Assembly: GCA_026400425.1 (NCBI GenBank)
Contig: JAPLPC010000540.1
Span: forward strand, 1-6,345
Source of the DNA: Hyphomicrobiales bacterium
GTDB lineage: Bacteria > Pseudomonadota > Alphaproteobacteria > Rhizobiales > Xanthobacteraceae
Length of the DNA: 6,345 nucleotides
Direction of reading: 5' to 3'
Below are positions 1 to 6,015 of the stretch, piece by piece. A program made the translations under genes and the position numbers. Under the pieces are notes generated by a model, which saw nothing but the letters and a program-made list of their open reading frames with translations, was not told the origin of the DNA and did no database searches. Positions within the stretch are counted from its first letter, which is position 1, and the number at the start of each line of letters is the position of its first letter.

Positions 1-470
1 ATGATGGCGGTGAGCGGATCCGGCGTCTCGACCTTGTCCACTGCCGCCAGCATGCTCTGGAACGGATGGTTGGCCTTGATGGTCATGATGGAGAAGGCGA
101 CGTCGTCGGACGTGACCGGCTTGCCGTCGTGGAACAGCGCATTATCCACCAGCTTCAAAGTCACCGAAAGGCCATCGGGTGCGACCTCCCACGATTTGGC
201 AAGATAAGGCTGCGGATTCCAGTTGTCGTCATAGCGCAGCGGGCTGGCGAAGATCTGCGTCGATGGCATTGCAGTGGCGAGGCCGGATTGTACGGCGCCG
301 TTGAAATGCCGCGGCACTTGCGTCGAGGCGATCACCAGCGTGCCGCCATCTGCAGCAAAAGCAGGCATCGCGCCCGGCGCGATGGCGGTGGCCACCAGAG
401 CGAGGCCGAGAGCCGCCGTGAGAAGAGAGGCTTTGAACGATCGGGTTGGTAGCGTCCTGGTCGGAGACAT
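1..470 (-). CDS. ABC transporter solute-binding protein, family 5 (N-terminal part, runs off left edge)
   Basis: Seen: reading leftwards from ATG at 470, the frame stays open to base 1 and gives 156 codons of an incomplete protein. Residues 1-40 form a Sec signal peptide: a basic start with Arg5, Arg10 and Lys13, a hydrophobic core LLTAALGLALVATA, and a likely cleavage site near AFAA/DGG. The mature start (GGTLVIAST, then SPLRYDDNWNPQPYLAKSWE and ALFHDGKPVTSDDVAFSI at residues 111-128) carries the typical N-lobe pattern of SBP_bac_5 proteins. A good ribosome site, GAGAAGGA (486-479), sits 8 nt before the start. Family knowledge: these periplasmic proteins deliver peptides, amines, opines, nickel or similar solutes to a DppBCDF-like ABC importer and are usually about 500-540 aa, so roughly two thirds lies outside the window. 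The gene begins 16 bp after the GTPase gene on the same strand, so it is probably in the same operon; permease and ATPase genes may follow. The ligand cannot be told from this fragment. Confidence 0.9.
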   Translation of the reverse strand, partial: MSPTRTLPTRSFKASLLTAALGLALVATAIAPGAMPAFAADGGTLVIASTQVPRHFNGAVQSGLATAMPSTQIFASPLRYDDNWNPQPYLAKSWEVAPDGLSVTLKLVDNALFHDGKPVTSDDVAFSIMTIKANHPFQSMLAAVDKVETPDPLTAI

Positions 471-478
471 GGCGATGG

Positions 479-486
479 TCCTTCTC
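479..486 (-). promoter_or_regulatory. Ribosome binding site of the solute-binding protein gene
   Basis: Minus-strand GAGAAGGA lies 8 nt upstream of the ATG at 470. It covers the last codon and stop region of the preceding GTPase gene, supporting tight operon packing and the chosen start. Confidence 0.6.
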
Positions 487-1470
487 TCAGATGTTGGATG
501 TAACGGCCCGGCGGTTGAGCTCTGCCGTGGTAGTGAGTGGCGGGATCAATGCTGCATCGAGGATGGCGTCGAGCGTTGCTGCCGGCGGCAGGTTTGCGGT
601 GCCGATGCCGACCAGCAGGATATCGTTGTCGTTTGAGGAGTCCGGTTCGACAGGCGTCAGCGCCCAGTCTCGGCCGACCATCTGCAGCAGTTGTGGATGT
701 GCAGGTTCTGTGACCGAACATGGCCCTTTCAACCGCAAAAGCTGCGGCGGCAATGCGCCAAGTGCAGCCTCCAGCCTGTCGCGATCGAAAACGCCGTCCC
801 GTCGATACGCCCAGCGGCGGAAGTTGCACTCGTGATCGGCGGCATCCGTTGCCGCGAAGCGCGATGCGGGATTCGATATTCCGTCGGGCAGGCCGGGCAA
901 GGTGTGCGCCGTGGTTTCGATGATGGCGACGCCAGGGCGTAGCGCGACGAGTTCGGCACGGGCCTTGTCGAGGGTCGCGCGGTCGAGCAGATCGATCTTG
1001 TTGAGGAGGATCAGATTGCAGCGATCAAACTGTCCGCGCACGGTGTCGCCGACGCGCTGTTCTGCGAGCAACTGACCGATCCGCGAGGCATCCGCCAGCA
1101 CGATCACCGCGTTCAACCGCAGACTCGGCTCCACCAGCGCGATCTCCGCGATGCGCCAGGGATCGCCGACGCCGGAGGCTTCGATAATGATGTGGTCGAA
1201 TCTCGTACCGCCATCGAGGATGCGGCCGAGCGTATCGAGGAAACCGCTGCCGATGCTGCAGCAAACGCAGCCATTGGTCAGCGTCATGGTCTCGCCATCG
1301 TGCTTCGCGATCAAGCCTGCGTCGATATTTACCGCGCCGAAATCATTGACCAGCACGGCATATCGCCCGGGGCCGTTGCGCAGTAGATGATTGAGATAGG
1401 TCGTCTTGCCGGCGCCGAGAAAGCCGCCGATCACCGTCACGGGTGTTGTGATGCGCGGTGACGCCATCAT
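487..1470 (-). CDS. G3E-family P-loop GTPase (CobW/HypB/UreG-like putative metal chaperone)
   Basis: Seen: 327 aa. The Walker A motif GGFLGAGKTT is at residues 15-24, the metal-site motif GCVCCSIG gives Cys68, Cys70 and Cys71, the switch/Walker B-type segment IIEASG places Glu97, and NKID at 157-160 is the guanine-specificity motif. A CobW C-terminal-like region follows from about residue 213 (HECNFRRWAYR onward). Family knowledge: the CxCC motif binds Zn, Co or related metals, and GTP hydrolysis drives metal transfer to a client enzyme. The long histidine-rich linker found in many zinc-linked members is absent. The start is the first of two adjacent ATGs (1470), preceded by GGAGG at 1485-1481; it overlaps the amidohydrolase stop as ATGA, implying translational coupling. 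Inferred client: the amidohydrolase encoded just upstream, a metal-dependent enzyme. A role in cobalamin synthesis is unlikely here because no cob genes are nearby. The family is certain; the metal and client are not known. Confidence 0.93.
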   Translation of the reverse strand: MMASPRITTPVTVIGGFLGAGKTTYLNHLLRNGPGRYAVLVNDFGAVNIDAGLIAKHDGETMTLTNGCVCCSIGSGFLDTLGRILDGGTRFDHIIIEASGVGDPWRIAEIALVEPSLRLNAVIVLADASRIGQLLAEQRVGDTVRGQFDRCNLILLNKIDLLDRATLDKARAELVALRPGVAIIETTAHTLPGLPDGISNPASRFAATDAADHECNFRRWAYRRDGVFDRDRLEAALGALPPQLLRLKGPCSVTEPAHPQLLQMVGRDWALTPVEPDSSNDNDILLVGIGTANLPPAATLDAILDAALIPPLTTTAELNRRAVTSNI

Positions 1471-3113
1471 GCCCGCGGCGCCTCCCGGACGATGCCGCCG
1501 ACGACGGTTCCCCAGATATTGATGTCCTTGATGGTCTCCGGTGCGACCTCGAGCGGGTCTGCATCGAGCACGACGAAGTCGGCATATTTGCCGGTCTCGA
1601 TGCTGCCGACCAGGTGGTCGAGTTTCAAAGTATAGGCGGCATCGACGGTGATGGCGTTGAGCGCCTGCTGGACGGTGAGCGCTTCGGTGTCTTTGCCGAG
1701 CACGCGGCCCGACGAGGTCACGCGATTGACGGCGCACCACGCCGTGAATAGCGGGCTCAACGGCGTTACCGGCGCGTCGGAATGAATCGCGAACGGCACG
1801 CCGGTGCGCAGCGCCGTACCGGTGGCGTCGAGACGGTTGGCGCGCTCCGGACCCATGGTCAGGTCGTAATGCGAGTCACCCCAGTAATAGACGTGGTTGG
1901 CGAACAGATTGACGCAGATGCCGAGCGCCTTCATGCGCTTGAATTGCGCGGCATCGGCCATCTGGCAATGCTGCAGCGTGTGGCGATGGTCGGGCTTCGG
2001 CGTCGCGATCTGCGCGGCCTCCACCGCTTCGATCGCCACTTCGGTGGCCTCGTCACCATTGGTGTGGATGTGCATCTGGATGCCGGCCGCATGATAGGCG
2101 GCGACGATGCCGGGCAGTTCTTCCGGTGCGATGTACCACAAGCCATTTTGCGCGCCGTTGTGATAGCCGGGCCAGCGCAGGCGCGCCGTAAAGCCCTGGA
2201 TCGAGCCATCGACCACCAGCTTGACGATTCCGTAATGCAGCTTGTCGTTGTTCGTGGCGGTCAGCGCCTTGATCTTGGCAATGCCGGCGTCCGGACTATG
2301 CGAGACCGACGCCATTGCGGGCACCAAGCGTACCGAAAAATCATCGCGGCGGCTGGCGGTGCGATAGACCTCGATGGTCTGATCGGCGAGATCATTGTGC
2401 AGATCGGTCACCGTGGTGACGCCCTGCACACAGCAGGACGATGCATAGCGGTTGACGTCATCGACGCTGAGATTGCCGGAGAGGGGATTGGATCCGAGCA
2501 CGCGGAAGACGCGAAAGCGCGCAGCGATGCCCTGGACTTCACCCGACGGTTCGCCATCCCTGCCCATCACCACGCCGGAAATATTCGTGGTGCGATCGAG
2601 TTCGGCGCGCTGCAGCACGATCGTGTTGACGTTGCTGATGTGGAAGCTCGCATGCACCACCATGATCGGGCGTGTGGTCGAGACGCGGTCGAGATCCTGA
2701 CGGGTGAGCGAGATGCTGCCGATATGCAACGGATCGAAGCCCCATGCGAACAGCGGCGCCTCGGGATCGGTCATGGCCTTTTCGGCATGTTGCAGCCTTT
2801 CCACGATGGTGTCGATGGTCGGCACACCTTCCACGACCTTGCCTTCAGGAGAGCGGCGATCGAAAGCGCCGACATAAGGCAGCGACCACATCATGCCTTC
2901 CATGATGTGGCTGTGGCCTTCGACGAAGCCGGGCAGCAGCACCTTGTCCTTGAAACGGTCATCGACCTTGCCGCCGCCGAGGCTCGCGATCTCGTCCTGG
3001 CTGCCGACGGCGACGATCCGGCCCTCTCGCACCGCGACATGGGTCGCAGACGGACGCGACGCATTCATGGTCACGATCTTGCGGGCAGAGAAAACAACCG
3101 TATCCTGAGCCAA
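1467..3113 (-). CDS. Metal-dependent amidohydrolase, YtcJ-like (Amidohydro_3 family)
   Basis: Seen: 548 aa from a TTG start. An N-terminal beta-sandwich portion (VVFSARKIVTMN, AVREGRIVAVGSQDE) leads into LLPGFVEGHSHI, whose HxH pair is His67/His69. Other amidohydrolase-barrel landmarks are KLVVDGSIQG with Lys298, MHIHTNGDEA with His348/His350, TLQHCQM with His382, and FAIHSDAP with Asp446. The C-terminus returns to the sandwich (GSIETGKYADFVVLDADPL). Length and motif order fit YtcJ-type hydrolases, which include N-substituted formamide deformylase; most members have unknown substrates. No signal peptide is seen, so it is probably cytoplasmic. Start choice: TTG at 3113 has GAGGA 7 nt upstream (3125-3121); the in-frame GTG at 3137 has no ribosome site, and the far upstream ATG would run through the divergent regulator gene. 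It is first in an operon with the GTPase and solute-binding protein genes, suggesting hydrolysis of an imported amide or related compound. The exact reaction is unknown. Confidence 0.93.
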   Translation of the reverse strand: MAQDTVVFSARKIVTMNASRPSATHVAVREGRIVAVGSQDEIASLGGGKVDDRFKDKVLLPGFVEGHSHIMEGMMWSLPYVGAFDRRSPEGKVVEGVPTIDTIVERLQHAEKAMTDPEAPLFAWGFDPLHIGSISLTRQDLDRVSTTRPIMVVHASFHISNVNTIVLQRAELDRTTNISGVVMGRDGEPSGEVQGIAARFRVFRVLGSNPLSGNLSVDDVNRYASSCCVQGVTTVTDLHNDLADQTIEVYRTASRRDDFSVRLVPAMASVSHSPDAGIAKIKALTATNNDKLHYGIVKLVVDGSIQGFTARLRWPGYHNGAQNGLWYIAPEELPGIVAAYHAAGIQMHIHTNGDEATEVAIEAVEAAQIATPKPDHRHTLQHCQMADAAQFKRMKALGICVNLFANHVYYWGDSHYDLTMGPERANRLDATGTALRTGVPFAIHSDAPVTPLSPLFTAWCAVNRVTSSGRVLGKDTEALTVQQALNAITVDAAYTLKLDHLVGSIETGKYADFVVLDADPLEVAPETIKDINIWGTVVGGIVREAPRA

Positions 3114-3120
3114 TGGACCA

Positions 3121-3125
3121 TCCTC
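3121..3125 (-). promoter_or_regulatory. Ribosome binding site that fixes the TTG start of the amidohydrolase
   Basis: Minus-strand GAGGA is followed after 7 nt by TTG (3113-3111). No ATG lies in frame within about 200 codons' worth of plausible upstream sequence that does not invade the divergent gene, so this site decides the start. Confidence 0.6.
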
Positions 3126-3133
3126 AAATTCCG

Positions 3134-3147
3134 TCACGGAAGCGTGA
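3134..3147. promoter_or_regulatory. Candidate operator: TCACG-N4-CGTGA inverted repeat
   Basis: A perfect 5 bp inverted repeat with a 4 bp centre lies 9 bp beyond the amidohydrolase ribosome site, inside the divergent intergenic region (3114-3298). Its place would suit repression or autoregulation by the adjacent MocR protein. It is short and could be chance; MocR proteins often bind direct repeats instead. No clear -35/-10 pair was found for the amidohydrolase operon. Confidence 0.25.
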
Positions 3148-3263
3148 GGCCTGCTGCCGCTCGGGAGCCAGCGCCAGATCGGATGCACGAATGGGGCCAG
3201 TGACGAGGCCCGCGGAGCCGGTTTGGCGCGGCTCTTGCTTCGAGGCGAGGAAGCCAGCGGAGA

Positions 3264-3269
3264 TATGAT
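3264..3269 (+). promoter_or_regulatory. Possible -10 element for the MocR-type regulator
   Basis: TATGAT matches the sigma-70 -10 consensus at five of six positions and lies 29 bp before the regulator start codon, leaving room for a leader with GGAG (3290-3293). No convincing -35 box is present at 16-18 bp spacing, so an activator-dependent promoter or a chance match are both possible. Confidence 0.25.
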
Positions 3270-3298
3270 CTGCTGGCCCAAGTTCGGATGGAGCGACG

Positions 3299-4843
3299 AT
3301 GGGAATCCCAGGTGGGAGCACGAAGGCAGCACTGGCCGAGAACCGTCCGGCCAGTTCCTGCATTGGCGATTCCTTGTTCTGGGGCTCGCTGTTTCAGGGG
3401 TTGGATCGGCGCGGACCGTTCCTGCAGCTCCAGATTCGTCAGTTGATCTGCACGGCGATCGAGGAGGGCCGGCTTGCGCTGGGCGTGCGGATGCCATCGA
3501 GCCGGGAGCTGGCGACATTGCTCGAAGTGTCGCGCAATACGGTGGTGATCGCCTACGAACAGCTGGTCGATCAGAATTTCCTGGTCTCGCGCGAACGCAG
3601 CGGTTTTTATGTCGCCGGTCTGCCCAAGCATCTCGGCACTCAGCGTGAGCTGCGCGCTGCGCCGGACGAGACCGGAGCCGCCCGCTGGGCGGAGCGTTTT
3701 GCGGTGCGCCCATCCGCCCATCGCAACATCGTCAAGCCGCTCAACTGGCAGGATTATCCATACCCCTTCATTTTTGGCCAGTTCGATCCCACCCTGTTCC
3801 CCACCAACGACTGGCGCGAAAGTGCACGCGCCGCATTGAGCGTGCCGGAGATCAATAATTGGGCGCGCGACCTGATCGACGAGGACGATCCGGCGCTGAT
3901 CGAACAGTTGCGGCTGCAGGTGCTGCCGCGCCGCGGCATCCGCGCCCGGCCCGACGAGATCATGATGACCATGGGCGCGCAGCACGCGCTCTATCTGATC
4001 GCCCGGCTGTTCACCAAGCCGGATACGCGGGTTGGCATGGAAGATCCGGGCTATCCCGATGCGCGCAACATTTTCGGCATGCTGACGGAGAATATCGTGC
4101 CGCTGGCGGTGGATGCCGACGGCATGGTGCCGGATGCTGCTTTCGAAAGCTGCGATCTCGCTTATGTGACGGCGGGGCATCAATGCCCGACCACGGCGGC
4201 GATGCCGCAAGCGCGGCGCCTTGAGCTGCTCCGCAAGGCGCAGCAGCGCGACATCGTGCTGATCGAGGACGATTACGAAAGCGAACTGATCCAGGAAGGG
4301 CCGCCGCTGCCGCCGCTGATGAGCCTCGATCGCAACGACCGCGTGCTCTATGTCGGCAGCCTATCCAAGGCGCTGGCACCCGGTTTGCGCCTCGGCTATG
4401 TGACGGCACCGGCGCCGGTGATCCGCGAATTGCGCGCGCTGCGGCGGCTGATGCTGCGGCATCCACCGCTTAATAACCAGCGAGTCGCCGCGCTCTTCAT
4501 CGGCCTCGGGCATTACCGCTCGCACCTGCAGCGCGTCTCGCGCGTGCTTTTGGAGCGTGCGCGTATTCTCGATCGGTTGTTGCCGCAGCATCTCGCCGGC
4601 TGTCGGTTTGTGCGGGGCGTCGGCAGCACCAGCTACTGGGTCACGGGACCGGCCGGCTTCGATACGACGGAATTGGCCAAAGCCGCGCTGTCCGAAGGTG
4701 TCGTGATCGAGCCCGGCGATGTGTTTGCCATGACCAAAGGCAGCCGCGCCAATAATTTCCGGCTCGGCTTCTCCTCGATCCGCAACGACCGCATCGAACC
4801 GGGGATTGAGCGTCTCGGTCGTATTGTCGGGCGGATGGGATAG
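3299..4843 (+). CDS. MocR-type transcriptional regulator (GntR winged helix fused to PLP-dependent aminotransferase-like domain)
   Basis: Seen: 514 aa. Residues about 39-108 form a GntR-type winged helix (FLQLQIRQLICTAIEEGRL, MPSSRELATLLEVSRNTVV, wing SRERSGFYVAG). After a linker, residues about 150-514 are a fold-type I aminotransferase domain. IEDDYESEL gives Asp324/Asp325, the PLP-binding lysine is Lys357 in YVGSLSKALAPGLRLGY, and the carboxylate-binding arginine is Arg488 in FRLGFSS. Family knowledge: MocR/GabR proteins use PLP, often as an aldimine with an amino acid or amine, to sense a ligand and switch transcription of a neighbouring, often divergent, operon. Here the divergent operon encodes the amidohydrolase, GTPase and solute-binding protein, the likely targets. 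The start ATG at 3299 has GGAG 5 nt upstream (3290-3293). Oddity: the family's usual HQxPTG turn reads HQCPTT (residues 294-299). The effector is unknown. Family assignment is near certain. Confidence 0.95.
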   Translation: MGIPGGSTKAALAENRPASSCIGDSLFWGSLFQGLDRRGPFLQLQIRQLICTAIEEGRLALGVRMPSSRELATLLEVSRNTVVIAYEQLVDQNFLVSRERSGFYVAGLPKHLGTQRELRAAPDETGAARWAERFAVRPSAHRNIVKPLNWQDYPYPFIFGQFDPTLFPTNDWRESARAALSVPEINNWARDLIDEDDPALIEQLRLQVLPRRGIRARPDEIMMTMGAQHALYLIARLFTKPDTRVGMEDPGYPDARNIFGMLTENIVPLAVDADGMVPDAAFESCDLAYVTAGHQCPTTAAMPQARRLELLRKAQQRDIVLIEDDYESELIQEGPPLPPLMSLDRNDRVLYVGSLSKALAPGLRLGYVTAPAPVIRELRALRRLMLRHPPLNNQRVAALFIGLGHYRSHLQRVSRVLLERARILDRLLPQHLAGCRFVRGVGSTSYWVTGPAGFDTTELAKAALSEGVVIEPGDVFAMTKGSRANNFRLGFSSIRNDRIEPGIERLGRIVGRMG

Positions 4844-4871
4844 AGCAGCCTCGAATGTAGCAATCCACCGT

Positions 4872-4974
4872 CCTCATGGTGAGGAGCGCGCTATTGGGCG
4901 CGTGTCTCGAACCATGAAGTGTTTGGCACCATCCTTCGAGACGCGGTCGAAGGCGACCGCTCCTCAGGATGAGG
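4872..4974. repeat. Compound palindromic intergenic repeat (nested hairpins), probable bidirectional terminator
   Basis: Two arms pair across the element: 4872-4887 with 4959-4974 (14 of 16 positions) and 4904-4916 with 4930-4942 (11 of 13). Each arm also holds small local hairpins: CCTCA-TGG-TGAGG (4872-4884), CGCGC/GCGCG (4887-4891 with 4898-4902), a perfect 7 bp stem GCGGTCG-AAGG-CGACCGC (4943-4960), and CCTCA-GGA-TGAGG (4962-4974). It fills the gap between two convergent genes, where it could end transcription from both sides or protect transcript 3' ends. From memory it resembles a dispersed repeat of Bradyrhizobium/Rhodopseudomonas-type genomes; only one copy is in this window, so its repetitive nature is not shown here. 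No T-run follows, so it is not a classic intrinsic terminator. Confidence 0.75.
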
Positions 4975-5013
4975 GCAGAGTGTGAATCAACGATCGGCAG
5001 CGACGGTTGATGT

Positions 5014-5796
5014 TCATATCAGCTCGCCGATCCCCTTCACCGCGCTCACCAGCGCAATCGCGCCGAGGCTGGCGATCGAGATCTGGCGGTGCAGCGCATC
5101 GCTGCCGCGGCGAAAGGCCAATTCGCCGAGCCTTGTGCCGAGCCACATCACCGGCAGGCCGAGCAGCGACAGGCCGACGGTGTGCAAATTCATCAGCCCG
5201 ACGCCGACGAACGTCACCGTGGCGGTGATCGATGTCATCAGGAAGAATACCATCAATGACGCGCGGGCCGCCCGGCGCGGTATCGGCAGCGACATGTAAT
5301 AGGCCACCACGGGCGGGCCGGGCATGGCGGCGAGACCGTTGAACAGGCCGGAGAAGAAACCGGTGATCGTCGTGAGCGGGCGGGGCGGCGCCTCGGGCAG
5401 GGCAAAGCCGCGTTGCAGGGCGAACACGGCGAACAGCGTGATCGCACTGATGGCCAGGCGCGCGGCCGGCGCCGAGATGCTGCTCAGCACCAGCGTCCCC
5501 AACGGCGAGCCGATCACCGCGCCAAGCGCAAGCCAGCGCAAGGACGGCCAGTCGCAGGTCCTCGATGCCTGACGGAAATCCATCAGACTGCCGGCCAGTT
5601 GCAAGCCGATCGCCACCGGCACGGCCTCGGTGGGCCGCATGAAGAGGCTGAGCAGCGGCACGGCCGCGAGTGCAAAGCCGAAGCCGGTATAGCCGCGCAG
5701 CACGGCCGCGACGAAAATCGAGGCGATGGACATCAAAACCAGCTTCGGCGTCAGTGCCGCGCCGAGATCGCCGATCGCGATCAGCATTTCATGCAT
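5014..5796 (-). CDS. TauE/SafE-family (sulfite exporter-like) membrane permease
   Basis: Seen: 260 aa, very hydrophobic, with about eight predicted membrane segments (roughly residues 18-34, 40-53, 56-72, 86-106, 112-127, 142-166, 179-200, 205-222, with a last stretch at 240-257). Two related halves carry the family signature turns: RGYTGFGFALAAVPLL at 34-49 and SGLFNGLAAMPGPPVVAYYM at 149-168. Family knowledge: TauE/SafE (formerly DUF81) proteins move small anions such as sulfite, sulfoacetate or other organic acids across the inner membrane; length and two-fold repeat fit. The substrate cannot be read from sequence, and no sulfonate or taurine gene is nearby. The start at 5796 has only a weak ribosome site (GAAG at 5804-5801); a second ATG at 5787 is possible. 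It converges on the MocR-type gene and is divergent from the NTF2-like gene. Confidence 0.9.
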   Translation of the reverse strand: MHEMLIAIGDLGAALTPKLVLMSIASIFVAAVLRGYTGFGFALAAVPLLSLFMRPTEAVPVAIGLQLAGSLMDFRQASRTCDWPSLRWLALGAVIGSPLGTLVLSSISAPAARLAISAITLFAVFALQRGFALPEAPPRPLTTITGFFSGLFNGLAAMPGPPVVAYYMSLPIPRRAARASLMVFFLMTSITATVTFVGVGLMNLHTVGLSLLGLPVMWLGTRLGELAFRRGSDALHRQISIASLGAIALVSAVKGIGELI

Positions 5797-5921
5797 CTTA
5801 CTTCAGCCCATCGATCCGTCATGGCAGCACCATGGCGACGTCGGGTGCCAGCGGCAGGGCCAAAATACCCCGATGCTTGGTCCAGATCGCCTCCAAGGGC
5901 TGGCCGGGTGGTTCTCCGCAT
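5781..5921 (-). other. Doubtful 46-codon small reading frame overlapping the permease start
   Basis: Between the permease and the NTF2-like gene, minus-strand ATG at 5921 opens 46 codons ending in TGA at 5783-5781, overlapping the first 16 bases of the permease gene. It has an AGGG 4 nt before the start. The product is Arg/Gly/Ala-rich with no recognisable domain (starts MRRTTRPALGG, ends AEVRCMKC). A second minus-strand frame over the same bases, ending with TGA at 5821-5819, also reads as protein-like (ILALPLAPDVAMVLP at its end) but has no ATG or GTG start in the intergenic region. The region could be a leader peptide, a decayed gene end, or non-coding. I would not annotate it as a real gene without support. 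Confidence 0.2.
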
Positions 5922-5965
5922 CTGGCCCTAATCGCAGGACGTGGCGGCTGGCAATTTCCGACGAT

Positions 5966-5993
5966 CGCCGGACCGCCGTTCCGGCGTTTGTTT
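5966..5993 (+). terminator. GC-rich stem followed by T-rich tract upstream of the NTF2-like gene
   Basis: CGCCGGA (5966-5972) pairs perfectly with TCCGGCG (5980-5986) across a 7 nt loop and is followed by TTTGTTT (5987-5993), the shape of a plus-strand intrinsic terminator or attenuator. No plus-strand gene ends just upstream, and it sits 22 bp before the NTF2-like start, so a leader attenuator, an operator, or chance are all possible. The same bases contain the palindrome GTTTAAAC (5990-5997), and ACGATCG occurs on both sides (5961-5967 and 5996-6002). Confidence 0.3.
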
Positions 5994-6015
5994 AAACGAT
6001 CGAGAGAGCTTTGCC

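Noticed and set aside
487..1470. Assignment of the GTPase as a cobalamin synthesis protein (cobW)
   Set aside because: Only the broad G3E family is supported; there are no cobalamin genes in the window, so a specific symbol would be unsupported.
1471..1740. Extension of the GTPase frame upstream of the ATG at 1470
   Set aside because: It overlaps the C-terminus of the amidohydrolase in another frame and looks like low-complexity shadow sequence, while family proteins start just before the P-loop.
1782..3203. Long plus-strand open frame (473 codons) opposite the amidohydrolase
   Set aside because: It lies antisense to a protein with clear metal-binding motifs; its product is His/Arg/Asp-rich with no domain, as expected for a GC-rich shadow frame.
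3114..3713. Long N-terminal extension of the amidohydrolase frame to an ATG at 3713
   Set aside because: It would run through the regulator's start and winged helix, and the added residues are Arg/Pro/Ser-rich without a domain. The TTG with GAGGA fits the family N-terminus.
3134..4210. Minus-strand open frame of 358 codons opposite the regulator
   Set aside because: The sense strand encodes a complete MocR protein with DNA-binding and PLP motifs; the antisense product is Arg/His/Gln-rich and unrecognisable.
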